From: Rusavskia elegans
Lineage: Eukaryota > Ascomycota > Lecanoromycetes > Teloschistales > Teloschistaceae
Length of the DNA: 64,000 bases
Assembly: GCA_011316305.1 (NCBI GenBank)
Contig: SAUG01000122.1
Coordinates: 1-64,000 of the forward strand
Direction of reading: 5' to 3'
Shown here: positions 24,200-37,125 of the stretch, in pieces
How positions within the stretch are numbered: position 1 is the stretch's first letter
How the letters are laid out: each line of letters begins with the position of its first letter
Translations under genes and position numbers: made by a program
The notes under the pieces: model-generated
Seen by the model: the letters and a program-made list of their open reading frames with translations, nothing else
The model's database searches: none
Told to the model about the DNA's origin: nothing

Positions 24200-27100
24200 T
24201 AGTATACCGATAGCAGGATATTATAGACTATAGCTAAAGAAAGGAAAAAAGCTAAAATAGATCTATCTACTAATAAAAAAAGATAATCTTTTAAAGAGCT
24301 ATAATAATTATTAGTATATTTATTTAGATTTTTCTAAAAAGGTAGATAGTACCTAGTATTTATTAAAGCTTTAGAAAGGGAAGCTAGGGCGGTAGAGTAT
24401 TAAAGGAAGTATTAAAGGGAGATACTAGGGTTTATAGAAAGAGGCGCTAAGATAATAAAGGTTAGATAAAATAGATATAAAAATCCTAAATCTAACTACT
24501 ATATAGCTATACTACTACTAATTTCACTAATACTATATAATCTCGCTAGTACCGTATATAATTAGCTCGAAAAACCTTAGTAACCTTCGGATAACTATTA
24601 GGTAAAGGGAACTATCTATAGGTAAATCGAAAATCTAATAAAAATCTTAAGCGCTATAATATACTAATAAGTAATAATAGATACTATAAAAATTATCGGT
24701 AAAAAAGTAGAATTTTAAAATTTAAAGCTATATAGATAACCTCTAATTATTATAGTAAAAAACAACGATATATATTAAATTAATAGTATTCTAGAATATA
24801 TAAGGGGTTCCCTATAGTATTTAGGATATATTCGCGGGGTCGGCTTTAGCGAGGTAGGATTCCCTATCTAATTTTCTAGCGTTTTCATCTATATATCGCC
24901 GCTTTTTCTTTTATATTATAAAGTTCCTAAAGTTATCTAAAGTCTACCGTTAATAGCCTATATTTATTATAGCTACTTTCCCTCTAAAATATATATTTAT
25001 TAATTAAGTTTTTCGGTATTATTATTTATATCTCTAGCTTCCTATCTTTATTATTAGTATTCGAAATCGAAATTACTACCGTTCGGCCTACCTTTTTAAA
25101 GCTATCTTCTTTTACTTTATTATTATAGCTCGATCTACTAATATACCCCGTCGGTATTTCTAAAAGAAAAAGAAAAATAATAATAACCTTTAGATATAGT
25201 ATTTTACCCTTTTATAGAAAGGGAAAAAAAGAGTAATAGAAAGTTAATTATAGATCTCGACGCTTAAAAGGATAAAACTGCCTTTATTTTAATCCTAACT
25301 CTACCTAGGATAGCAGTCTAGTTACTAACTTAATACTATATAGATCTAGATAGGAGATTATATCGATATTAGTAGTACTAAAAAGCTATCTAATAACTAG
25401 GAATATAATTCTCTAAATCTACTAAAAAGAAATCCTAGGCCTTCGTCTAAGTATATTATTACTTCGAAGATACCTAATAAGGTCCTAAATTCTAGAAAAG
25501 TACCTTAGATTAAACCTATTACTAAGGTTCTTCCTAATACTTTAGGTATATATTAAAGTCTCCCTGCCGTTTAGAAGTCTCGAGCCTATAGAATACTTAC
25601 TCCTACTAGCGGCCCTTCTAGCCCCCGTTAAACTATATAATATTCTTTATTTTCTAATCTAATAATAGTATATCTCCCCTAATAAATATTATAGTCTACC
25701 TCTATACTCGGCAGTCTAGACGCTAAGCTAGGAAATAATAACTAGTAAAAGTCGCTAACTATACCTAAGAAATCTAATAAGAAAAAAAAGAAGTAAATAG
25801 TTATAGAACTAAATAATATAGCCGATATAATACGATATTTACGGTTTACTAATAATATAAAGGCGAAATTAATAGAATTATAAAATAATTATTATATTTA
25901 TTTTTTTCTATACTTAAATTTAAATTCTATATACTAATTAATTACCGGCGTATAAGATCCTATAATTAAATATACTAACTTGGAATAGAATAAAAATAAG
26001 ATAAAAATCTCCTAGAATACTTCTAATTAGAAGTATACTTTAATAAATAATATAATTATAGATATATCTAATCTATATATAATAAGTCTAGTACTAATAG
26101 ATTTTAGGAGAAGGTTCGGTAATATATCGCTAAAGATAATATAAATACTATTATCTAAATTACGAATTATAAGTAGCTAGGTCTATAATTTATAGAATAT
26201 TATTTTCTATCCTTTTTTATATATATCTTTAATTTTACTCCGCCTGCTATTAATATTATTAAAACTGCTATATTATCTATTAAAGCCTTTTATATATTCT
26301 AGAGTATATTCTACTACTTCCTTCCCCTATTTATTTTAATTTTTTTTAGGACTTTTTTAAACTAACCTGAATAATCGTATTTTAGATATCTATATTAACT
26401 TTATAGCGAGGATTAAATTAATACTAGATTAGTAAACGGATCCTAATACCGTTATCTACTATAAATATAGCCGGGATAATATCCTAGCTTAATTTAATAT
26501 TATAGCTTAGTCCGAATACTTTAAAGTTATAAATATAGACCTCGTTCGAATTATATAGAAGCTAAAGCGTACTAAAGAGACCTCTACTAAATATATCCTT
26601 CCTAATAATAATAATAACTCGGTATAAATCGGTAACCTTTCGGAAAAGCTTTAAAATAGTAATCCTGCGGATTATTATAGGTATTAAAAGGGATTTTAAA
26701 ATAGTAATTAGACTCGAATAGATAATTATATTAAAGAGATAAGATATAATAATACTAATAATACTATTTAAAAGGATAGAGACTAGAAGCGTCGCTATTA
26801 TAGGCTAAAAGATAAGTATAGATTTTCTTCCTTTTATTAGTACCTTTATCGGAGCTCTAGGAGATTATAGGTTATAGCTTACGTAATAGGGTTAATATAT
26901 AGGCTTAATAGGCCTTTTCTATATCTATATAATAGGCTTTTATCTATATAATATATTTTACTATTTACTATAGATAAGCTATATATAGGCGGCTAGGGGT
27001 TTACTATTTTAAAGATATAATATCCTAACTATTTACTATCTAGATAGTTATATATATAGCTAGACGAAATACTATAATATCGGCCGTTTAAAGATCTAAA

Positions 27101-27400
27101 TATTACCTATTTTAGATACTTTAGGAAGGGAGCGGGAAAGATAATAGACTTTAAAGTTATATTAAAGTTATAATATATAGTTTATTATCTATTAATAGTA
27201 TATTAGGCTAAATACGTAGAAAATAGTTACTAGATAGCGGTTTAGAAGCTATATAATATCCTAGTAAGATATAATATTTTCTACTATATAGTTTCTATAG
27301 ATATTACCTAGTAATAGTATTTAATAGCGTATTTTTAAAAATATTCTATATTTTCAGATATAGAGTTTTATAGGATATAGCGTAGGCGGCGTATTCGCTT
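24200..27400 (+). pseudogene. E1 second coding tract, plus strand, decayed
   Basis: Plus-strand frames here are interrupted mainly by TAA and TAG where Gln is plausible. Pieces include FIKALEREARAVEY and ILGFIERGAKIIKV (24360-24460), NRYKNPKSNYYIAILL (about 24470-24520), YRSSRRLQVIAYVIGLIYRL (about 26850-26910) and NITYFRYFREGAGKIIDFK (about 27100-27155). It is transcribed away from the transposase-like gene, so the two may have shared a control region near 24.1 kb. I do not recognise the protein. It could be an accessory gene of E1 or the product of a further insertion inside it. Confidence 0.4.
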
Positions 27401-27429
27401 AGTACGGCTCGTTAAAGTCTTATTAATAT

Positions 27430-27500
27430 AATATTATAATAACCATGATATCAGTATACTGCTGACAGGCCATGGTTGAAACAGAGGCGCTTTACCTAGG
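27430..27500 (-). repeat. E1 right terminal inverted repeat with hairpins
   Basis: The reverse complement (CCTAGGTAAAGCGCCTCTG, then CCATGGCCTGTCAGC) lines up with the MITE-T right end read inward (CTTTAGGTGACGCCTCTAG). The strand also holds AACCATG and CATGGTT in inverted orientation (27440-27478). CA and TG are common here, so RIP has been light. Confidence 0.6.
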
Positions 27501-28288
27501 TAGGTAAAGTTTCGAAAATTAAAATAATAAAATAATAGTCCTTAATAATAAATAGGAAGCTTCGAGTTTTTATACTATTTAGGACTAGACGATATAGCTA
27601 GTAAGGCTGAAAGCTAGGCTTAATAGTTCTAGTTCTAGAAGCGAGATAGTTAGTTTAGAAATAATAGAAGCTCGCTTAAACAATTAGGAGGTTAGGAAAG
27701 ATATAATAGCTAGAAATATAGTCTACTAGCTCTCTATTTTATAATAGTCTCAGCCTATATCTAGTTAGCTAGATAGTTATTTCCTATATTTATTTATAAT
27801 AGTTAGTATAAGTTTAGCTATCTAGATTACTATAGGATATACGCCGTTAACTAGTATTAGCTAGGCGGTAGGATATAAAACGACTAATTATAAAGATTTA
27901 ATTTTAAAGGTCTAACTACCGTACCTTATATAATATTTCTATAGTAATATATTTATACGTAGTAACTTAGTAACTTAATAGTTCTATCCGAAAGTAAAGA
28001 GGTTAGTAGTTTAAGCGGCTAGAAAGGGTCGTAAAGTAAAATAAAAAGGGTCTATTTAGCTATTTATAATTTCGATAGTTACCGGGGTATTTATAGATAG
28101 TAGTATAACTATAGATTTCGTTATTCGCTATATTAGATACTTTATACGGTTTAATAATATATATCGGATCTATTAAAGGATAGATAGAAAGAAAGATTCG
28201 ATAAAGATATAAAGGAGTTAAATATACTCGCGATAAACTATAATAACTATTATAAACTTACTCGGCTAGAGCTTCCGAGCTTATAACC
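27501..28288 (-). pseudogene. C2 gag N-terminal part and leader, decayed
   Basis: Continues C2 after E1. It matches 47570-48340 of C4, including the block around 27720-27790 and the leader near 28200. At 28265-28288 the minus strand reads GGTTATAAGCTCGGAAGC next to the LTR, the best-preserved primer binding site of the family. Confidence 0.78.
28265..28288 (-). promoter_or_regulatory. Primer binding site of C2
   Basis: Just inside the 5' LTR the minus strand reads GGTTATAAGCTCGGAAGC. GGTTATGAGC would pair with the CAU anticodon loop of initiator Met tRNA. Many copia elements prime on that internal tRNA site. The one difference (A for G) is a RIP-type change. Confidence 0.45.
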
Positions 28289-28424
28289 TTTTAAAATTAT
28301 ATATATAGAATATTAAACTCAATTTACTAAAGTAGGCTTTCGTCTGGACTAAATATACAAGATAGAGGTACTAGCGCCCTTGGCACCTTGGTACAGCTGT
28401 TGTGCGTAACACGTACTTCCAATA
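28289..28424 (-). repeat. C2 5' LTR, internally deleted
   Basis: The minus-strand edges are TATTGGAAGTACG at 28424 and AATTTTAAAA at 28289. It is 136 bp against 176 bp in the other copies, lacking the block around GCCGAGAGCTACTAGG. Confidence 0.8.
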
Positions 28425-30433
28425 TAAATTTCTATGATTAATCTATTTTACCGAATATCTAGAGTAGTAGAATATATATGAATTTAAATTCCTATTTAAT
28501 ATATAGGTCTCCAGTCTAATTTAATATTAATTTAATATAAATAGCCTAGTTTCTAAATATATCTATAGGTAGTTAGTATATAGAAATATGAATATAAAAA
28601 TTAAATTCACTCTAAAATATAAGAGATTCTTTTTTAGAAACCCTAGTAGTCTCTACTATAGGCGTAGTAAAATCGAAGACGAAAATAAAATAAAATAGCG
28701 AATATTTATTAGTAAAACTAACTACTAGAACCTTAATATTTATTATCTAATAAATAGTCTCTATCTTATCTTTATTAATAAACTATTTAATCTTTACCTA
28801 TATTTAAAATAAGTAAAGTAGATAAAGATAGAGAAAGTAATAGATATATATCTATATTTTCAATATATATTTTTCTCTAATTTACTTTATACTATATAAT
28901 ATATCGGGTGGATAGTTTATATTTCCATTTATATTTATATATATTAGAACATTTAGATACTAGTAATAAATTAATAGATATTATATAAATTAAAAGTATT
29001 ATAAGAATTAAATACGGTATTAATTTTATAATTTAACTATTTTAACTTTCGGCTAAATCATAAAATCGAGTATCTACTATTTACTAATTAGAGTTCTTTA
29101 GGCTTATAAAACTTTATAACTTTTTTTAACTTTTTATTTAATAATTTATCGGGTTTCTTTAATTTAGAAGATTTAGAATTAGTAGTATTAAATTTACTAT
29201 CTTAGATACTAATTATAGTAGATACCGTTTGTATAATTATTAGCTATACTATATAAAATATTAGAAAATAAAATTATTTATAAAGCGACGGTTATTTATT
29301 TAAAAGGTACTAGTCGGAAATTATAAAGTAGAATTCCTATACCTTTTTATATTTTTACCTACTTTTAATATACTATTATTAAAAAAGGTATCCGGCCGAC
29401 CTTTTAATTTATTTTCTTTTCTCTTCGATTATTAATTATAAAGAGGTAACTACTAACGATCATTATACTAATAGATTTAATTTTATATTTAGTATCTAAT
29501 TCTATAGAACTAATATAAATCGGATAATTATTATTTTTTTAGTATAAAATTTCTAATTAATTTAAATAGACTAGAACTATTTTTTTTTTAAATACTTTAT
29601 CAGGAATTTTTTACTTCTTTATATTTTAGACCGGTATAGTAATAGGATCTTTAAATTAATACTAAAAAGTAGATATAGTATTCTTTTATATATTAAAAGA
29701 TCGGGTATATCGATTAATAGATATAATAGCTTAAATAATATAAATTAGATTAATAGAAGTAAGAAAATACATTTAAATCTTAACTTTACTAAATACCTAA
29801 TTCTCGGCTAGAAAAAAGAGTAATGAAATAACCTTCTAAATATCTAATATCTAATAGAAGACTATATACTAAATTATTAGGATATATAAATTATAATAAT
29901 ACGAGAAATAATAGAAGGAAATAAAAATTAAAAAAAGTAGGTAAAATATAGCTCTAATACGCTGAAACCAATTCCATATATTAACTAATAATAGATAAAT
30001 TTTATAATAGTTTTAACTTCTAAGAAATCGAATTATTTGTCTATTGAAATTTACTTTAGATATCGCTTTAAATTCTAGAATAGCCTATTAATATCCTATT
30101 AATTATATATTTAAATATATAAGATACTAATAAAATATTATTGAAATATTAATATATAAAGTTTTAGTAACTAAATATTAACTATCTATTATATTTAGTA
30201 TAGAGTTATATAAAATAGCTAGTATATTAAAACTATAGATTATATATAATTTATTGCTAATCTTATATCATTTATAACTAGATATAGTTTTAAAATGTAA
30301 AATCAATATTAACTTATTATTAAACTAACATTGAATTACTATTATCTTATATAAAATACTGATAAAATACTAATAAAATGTCAATATTAACTCTAGAATA
30401 TATTTAATAGTGATTCCTTTCTAATATAATATA
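28425..30433. other. Unassigned AT-rich DNA
   Basis: No recognisable protein, LTR or RNA is seen. Compositions at 29020-29700 suggest a decayed coding tract, but no family is visible. From about 30160 to 30430 CA and TG become more frequent, suggesting weaker RIP on the sequence that leads into SINE-B. Confidence 0.5.
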
Positions 30434-30680
30434 GATTTAATAGTCTAGATATTAAGGTAAGAAATTACTGTCGCTTTATTAACCTAGAGATTCTATATTC
30501 GAATCCTTCGAAAGTCTCGACTTTTTCTAAATTTTTAAATATAAATTACTTACTAATTAGTCGAAATAAAAGGAATCGGCCTATCGAGTCCGAAAGGTCT
30601 AGATCAGCTCTACCGATCTAATAACCTTAAAGTCGATAGATCGATTTCGGAGTCGAGGTATCGATTTTTATTTTTTAATA
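30434..30680 (+). repeat. SINE-B, stand-alone copy, tRNA-derived
   Basis: Box A TAGTCTAGATATTAAGG lies at 30441-30457 and box B TATATTCGAATCC at 30494-30506. The putative anticodon region ACTGTCGC suggests tRNA-Asp(GTC), with low certainty. The following ~170 bp share AATCGGCCTATCGAGTCCGA and CGATAGATCGATTT with the cores of both complete MITE-T copies. It ends in a T-rich stretch near 30680. No target duplication was identified. Confidence 0.6.
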
Positions 30681-31300
30681 TCTAATAAAATACTAAATTG
30701 AATATACTATTACGGCGTTAAATTTTATATATTATAATAGATTTTACGCGAAATTTAATATCTATTATATATATATAATAGGATTATAACTATTTAATTA
30801 TACGCGTAATATATTATAGATATAGTATTAATATACTATTTAAAAATAAAGAGCTCCATTTCAAGTAAATTATTACCGGTATATCTATTTTTCAATTCCC
30901 TTTTTGATATCTTATTAGCGTTTCTTATTTTCTAGCTATAAGTTAAAACTAGCGGATCGAAAACTTAGAGCCAGATATAAAAGCTTATAATGATTTTTTA
31001 TTATTATTATACTGATTTATAATTGATAATATACCTATATAATATTTTTCTAATAATTATTAACGCGATTCAATTAGATAATATAGTTTTTTAGAAAGTA
31101 AAAGAATTATTAGATTAAATTCTATCTATTTATAATACTATATAAAAATTTTCTAGAAAAAAGCAAGATACGGTAGTATTAGTAAATTTATTAGTACTAT
31201 AATAGAATATCGTAAATAGTATATATAAAGAGATAATATTTATATATTCGAAGTTAATAAATCTAATAGAATTTTTAGTTAAAAAAAGCAGATTAGTTAG
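30681..31300. other. Unassigned AT-rich DNA
   Basis: No feature recognised. It separates SINE-B from the long decayed coding tract. Confidence 0.5.
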
Positions 31301-34300
31301 AAGGAATTTTTTTAAACGAGGTATTTAAATTTAATACTATACGCTAAACCTTTCTATAACTATTAGTATTTTTTATTCTGCTATTCAGCTAATATATATT
31401 ATTATAGCTATATTCTAAAAACTTTATTCTAGCTTCGGATTCTATTTAGTTTTTTCCGAAATTTTCTATTAATTTCTATTCTAGAAGGCCTAGGTCTAGC
31501 TACTATTTCCTTTTAATAATCTAGCTAGTTCTTCTCTATTTTTTATAATATCTACTATAAATTCTATAGATCGGCTAATATTTTCTAGATATTTCTAAAC
31601 TTTCCTATTAATTTCTAAATTTTCTAGGATTTTTATCTATTTTTAATTTTCGGTATTTATTTTTAATATCGGAAATATATATAATCTAGAATTTTATCTT
31701 TAAAACTATTAATAGAAGGATAGTATAGTCTAAACTAGAAATTATAGTAATCGGCCGCTAATATCTTATAAGTAGATAGATATATATAAAAAATTAGTAT
31801 AAACAAAACGTATATTAAATTAATTATCATAAATTTAGTATTTTCTTTTACTATATAAAAAGTATTTAAAGCGGATAGAAAAATAAAATTTCGACTTCTA
31901 AAACTATAGTAATAGTAATAATAATAATATTATCTAAAGACTAGATAGATAGATCTTCTAAGTATTTAATAATAATATAGAAAAGTATAACGATAAATAT
32001 TTTTTATAATATTAAAAAATAACTAGCTAATTAGATAATTCGATAGTAAATTTGGTTAACTTATATTATATTTAAAACTATCGAAAATACTTCTAATAAT
32101 AGCCTTTTTCTAAAAATTATAGAGAGATTTTATATAGAGGGAGATTTTAGCGGTAAATAAATTAGATACTCTATAGAAATTAGATAATAATACTAATAAA
32201 CCCTTTATATTTTTATTTTTTTAAAGTTCGATATAGATAAAAATATAGAATGGGATAAAGGTATCGATAATAAGTAATTTTTCTATATTCTATAGACCTA
32301 GTTAGTAATACTATCTTCTATAAAACGAAATTCTACTATTACTATTCCCGATAATTTAGAATCTTTATTCAATATCTACTATCGATGAAATATAATAAAT
32401 TATATAATATTATTTAGAATATAGTATAAAGTTATAGGTATTATATATTACTAATACTAGAGTCTTTTAGAGATGTTTAGGATTTTTACTAGTTTCGATA
32501 AAATTCGGTAATTCCTTTATTTAATTATAATACTAAAGAAATATATTAAAAAGTAGCTATCTTTTATTCTATTAGAATTAAAGATACTAGATTTAAAAAG
32601 TAAAAAGCTTCTAATAATAATATTTAAAAAAAAAGCCTAAAAAGGTTATATAGTAAGGAATCTATTTTAATTTTTTATATACTTTTTCGATTTTAAAAGC
32701 CATTTCGTATAATTTTATTATTAAAAGTATTTAGAAACAAAATATATATTAATATAGCTAGATATATTAAATAACTATTAATATTATATTATACTATAAT
32801 ATAGACCTCTTCTATTATATTCTATTTCGAGGAATTTACTAAATATTTTAATAATAAACCGATTTTCCTTTCTAATATTACCTACTTTTATTATAAAGAT
32901 TCGTTATATTATTATATTTAAAATATTATAAAAAGATAGAGATAATATAGATTAGAAACTAAAAGTTAATTAAAAAATATTTTATTGATTATATGACTAC
33001 GCTTCTATTATTATAGTAACCGTATTTAGATATTGTTAGATTCTAATATTCTATTATAAACCTATACCTATTTTAATTTTATAATAAAATTCTACTAATT
33101 TTAATAATAAGTTAATCGAAATTAGTATAAAAAACTAAAAGAAAAGGTTAAACCGCTTTTAAATCGAATAGCTAGAAAAATGTTTAAATATTAATAATAC
33201 TAATAAAAACGCTTTCATCTATTAAAAAGTCTAGAGTCGTTTTAATATCTATATTACTGTTTATTTTACTATTACTACTATTTAGTATATAACTTCTAAT
33301 AACTATACTATATTTAGTAGTAAAAATAAATATTAATAAAAAAGCCTTTTTTTATTTATTTTAAAACTTTATCGCTTTTTTAAAACATCTATTCTATTTT
33401 CTATTAGGCTTCTAACTAACCGAAATCTATAAAAATAGAGGTTATAAACTTACTATATTTAAGATTAATAAATATAATATTATTAAATTTCTTTCTAAAA
33501 AGAATCTCTAATAGTATTTCTATTTTCTTTTTACTAGTTTATATTTAGAAAATAAATGGGATATTTCGGTAAAATTATATTAGATTTATTATTACTACCT
33601 TTTCTTTATATATAAACCTTTTCTATTTTCCGAATAAATAGAAGAAAATAAAAAATAAATAAAAATTATAATAGTAAACTATTATAGATACTAGGATCCT
33701 TTAATAATTAGATATCTATAATTGTTATATATTAAATTATTAGATTAATCTATTAAATCTACTTTTATAATAGATAATGAAAAGTTTTTATTTATATTTC
33801 TAAAAGTATATGAAATACCTTAGATTATTAGAAATTCTATATTATATTTCTTTTTATATTTACCTAATATTATAGTAAACTCTATTTTCTAGATCTATAA
33901 ATCTTAAGCTAATATTTACAACTTCTAGCTTTCCTTTACTAGCGTAAATGAATTTCTATTAATATTTAATTAGAAATATATATTTATTATTTTTCCTATC
34001 TATAATATATCTAAATATCGAGTTATATTCAAAGTCGATAACTTTATTAATATATACTTTTTAACTAAAGGGATTTACTAGTTTAAATATATTAATCGAA
34101 TTTTTTTCTATAATTATTCGAGTATTCGGCGGATACTTTTCGCTCGGGTTATATTAATAGAAGATTATAATAAAGATAAAGTAGAATCTATATTTAATTT
34201 ACCTTTTAAGAAATTATTAGATAGTATTTTTATTATTAGACCTTTTATAATTAGGTTCTAGAAATACTACATTACTAGTAATCGTCGGAAGTTAAAAAAG

Positions 34301-36948
34301 ACTAGAGTAAATCTAGAACGCGGTAGCTAGTATTTATTACTATAGTATATTAATAATATTTAATTTATATAGTTTTAATAAATAGTTAACCTCATTTTTA
34401 TTATAATTTTCTCCTATTTTCTATAATTCTATAGAAATTAAAGCTATTTACTACTTTATTTATATACTAGATATTCTATATCTAGATTATTTAATCGTTT
34501 CATCGTTTTTTTTTCTACCATATATTAAATCTAAACTCTATAAAAAGATTTCTATAATATTTCTACTATTATTATATAGATTTATTTTGCTATATCATAG
34601 GTTATATATCTAATTTTTCTTCCTTTTAAATATTTATTAATGTTATTTTTTCTATAGCTACTCGTTAGGTCGAAGTAAAGCTATATACTAGGTGTCTATA
34701 ATATTATTTAAAACTACTTTATTAAAAAAAGAATCTATATTAATTATATATATAGATTTTACCATCTATATATAAAATAAAAATTTTTATTTCAAACTTA
34801 ATATATAATAATATACTAAAAAGTCGTAGTATTATTACTACTATAATTCTATTATCTTTATAACCTTTACTATAAATACCTCGATAGTAATCTTACTAGA
34901 ATAAAAAACGGGAGTATAATCGCCGAGTTTAAAAATGGAAATTTTAAAGATAGTAGTTATAATACTAGTTAATATAGTACTTAGGCAATTTATAGATATA
35001 GTATTTCTTTTAAAAGTATTTTTTTTAGTTTCTAGGATCTATAAAGAGCCTTTAGCTATATATTAAAAGCTTATTTATATTTTTTCTATCGCTATCGTAA
35101 GTTCTAGCGTTAGAGTTTCTATAGTTAATAAATATATAGAATTTTAAAGCTGTTTCTAGAAATATTATATCCTTCCTATATATTTATATAACGATCTAAT
35201 CTCTTTTTATCTCTTTTTCATATAGTATAAAACGAGTTTCTAGTAGCTATTTTTAATATATAGAATATTTATCGGATATAGAAATTATTATCTACCTAAA
35301 TTAATTAATTAGAATTTTAGAAATTCTCTTATATAAAATATAACGAGATGAACTTCTATAGTAAATAGTAGCTATAGCGTTATATATATTCTATATCGTT
35401 GCTCCAATTATATAAATATAGATAGTACTTTAGCTTTTTTTTTAAAAAAGATAAATCTAACTTTTTTTAGTAATATAGTCTAATAATTTTATATATCAAA
35501 TTTATATAAATTATAGCTATGATATTTTATTATTATTATAATTTCCTTATAACTATTACTGCTTTCATTCCTTTTTTAATAATTATTACTATTTTTATTA
35601 TTTTTATTATTATTATTATTAATATTATCTATCTAGAAAATAATATATCGAGTATTTTAAAATAGTATAAAAATAACGCGAATCGCCTATATCTATCTAT
35701 AAATTCTCTAATCCTACCTTTTAAAATAGTCTAGAATTTACTAAACTATTACTTTCTTACCTTTAAAATAAAACCTATTATATAGTTATCTAATCTCTAA
35801 CCTTTTAAATCTAAAAGTTCAGAATCTATTCGGAAAATTTTTAGATTTTCTATATTTCCCTTTTTTTTTAATAAAACTCTAAAATTCTTGTATTTCTTTT
35901 ATTATAGTATTAAACCTTCTTTCTAACCCGGTCTAGAACGAGCCGTAGATAATTTAATATAAGTAAACTATGACCTCTAAGCCCTAAATATAATAAGAAA
36001 ACCTATATATTATAAAAATTATAAAAATAAATCTAGTTAAAATTGTAATGAAACAATTTTTAAAAGTATAGGTAATCTATACTAATATCTATTCCATTTT
36101 TACTAACTTTATTATTTTATATTTTAGAATAAATTTATATTTCAAAATTTAAGTAATATTATAACTATTTATCATCGGCGACCGATATTATAAGCGATTA
36201 CGAGTACTTTAAATAATATATAAATCTTTAATAGTATTTTAGAAAGATATTAATAAAAATAGATAAAAGAATATTAAAGATTCTAGATATAATAATCTTT
36301 ATTTTACTATTCCTATTATTATAATTATAGCTAAAAAATCTATCTTATATTAAATATTCTAGCTATTTACTTCGGAAATTGTATTAGCTACGTCTAGAAT
36401 AGACTAGTAGATTATAATATTTCTATAAATCGCCTTAATATTAGGCCTAACGGTCTACTTTTTCTAATAGCTATAAATAGTACTATTATAGAGATTTCGA
36501 ATATAAGAATAAAGATAATCTATATAATAATAAGTTCTTCTATCTATAATAGCCTTCTACTTTACCTGCTAACTATTATAACTATAGATATCATTATCGA
36601 TAAATTTATTTTTAAGACTCTATTACTACTATATAAAGATAGAATAGTATCCTTACTTACGAAATATCCGGGAAGTCTATTACTATAAATAGAGTATTAG
36701 AGTTTTAATATCTATTAAGCCGTTAATTTATAGATAAGATTTCTAATTCTAGAAACTCGTTAAATAAAGTACTAAAAAAGGTATATTAGAATAAATCTAG
36801 ACCTATATAAATATTAACAGTTTATTATAGGCTTTATAGTTTTATAGCTTTATTATAAACGATAGCTTTACATCTATAGTAAACTCTATCTAAAAGTAAT
36901 CCGAGATCTATATATTAAAGTCTAATTTTAATAATTAATAGTAGTATA
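31300..36948 (+). pseudogene. Long decayed coding tract of unknown family
   Basis: Plus-strand frames with protein-like composition persist over several kilobases, best at about 33300-35640. Pieces include YKLTIFKINKYNIIKFL (33445), IRRILFARVILIEDYNKDKV (about 34120-34180), TRYSISRLFNRFIVF (about 34465-34510), LLVRSKQSYILGVYNII (where one Q is TAA) near 34660-34710, and RIKNGSIIAEFKNGNFKDSS (34905-34960). Stops are mainly TAA or TAG where Gln would fit, consistent with RIP on the coding strand. No CCHC, RT or integrase block was found. It may be a DNA-transposon gene or a subtelomeric helicase-type gene. I cannot assign it. Confidence 0.4.
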
Positions 36949-37125
36949 TATTAAAATTATATATATAGAATATCGAGCTTAATTTATTAAAGTAGGCTTT
37001 TCGCCCGAACTAAGTATATAAGAAGAAGACAGCAGGGCTTTAGCGTCTAGATCTACTAGGTCTAATTAGTACTAGCGCCTTTAATATCATAGTATAGCTA
37101 TTATATATAATACGTACTTCTAATA
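36949..37125 (-). repeat. C3 3' LTR
   Basis: It aligns with the other four LTRs. The ends have been mutated to TATTAAAATT and CTTCTAATA. Internal landmarks AGGCTTTTCGCC and ACTAGCGCC are retained. Confidence 0.85.

Larger units (their letters stand above)
17446..27500. mobile_element. E1: 10-kb terminal-inverted-repeat DNA transposon inserted at TA
   Basis: The ends are defined by the copia host sequence: C2 stops at 17445 (GGTCA) and resumes at 27501 (TAGGTAAAG), and together they rebuild the intact copia order. The target dinucleotide is TA on the right and CA on the left. The left end CTTTAAACGGCCTCT and the reverse complement of the right end (CCTAGGTAAAGCGCCTCTG) are imperfect inverted repeats of the same type as MITE-T. 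Inside, decayed coding tracts run away from each other from about 24.1 kb. A mobile CMC/Plavaka-like element is the best reading. Tc1/mariner is unlikely because of the size. Confidence 0.72.
15259..28424 (-). mobile_element. Ty1/copia copy C2, split by DNA transposon E1
   Basis: The minus-strand copia copy lacks its 3' half. Integrase N-terminus, protease and gag lie at 15259-17445. The rest of gag, the leader and the 5' LTR lie at 27501-28424. The two parts join in register with C3 and C4 when 17446-27500 is removed. The remaining edge at 15259 is a truncation next to a MITE-T fragment. Confidence 0.85.

Noticed and set aside
17446..27500. E1 as a Helitron (TC near the left end, CTAG and hairpin near the right end)
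   Set aside because: The ends are inverted repeats related to MITE-T and the flanks fit a 2-bp TA/CA target. No Rep or helicase motif was readable.
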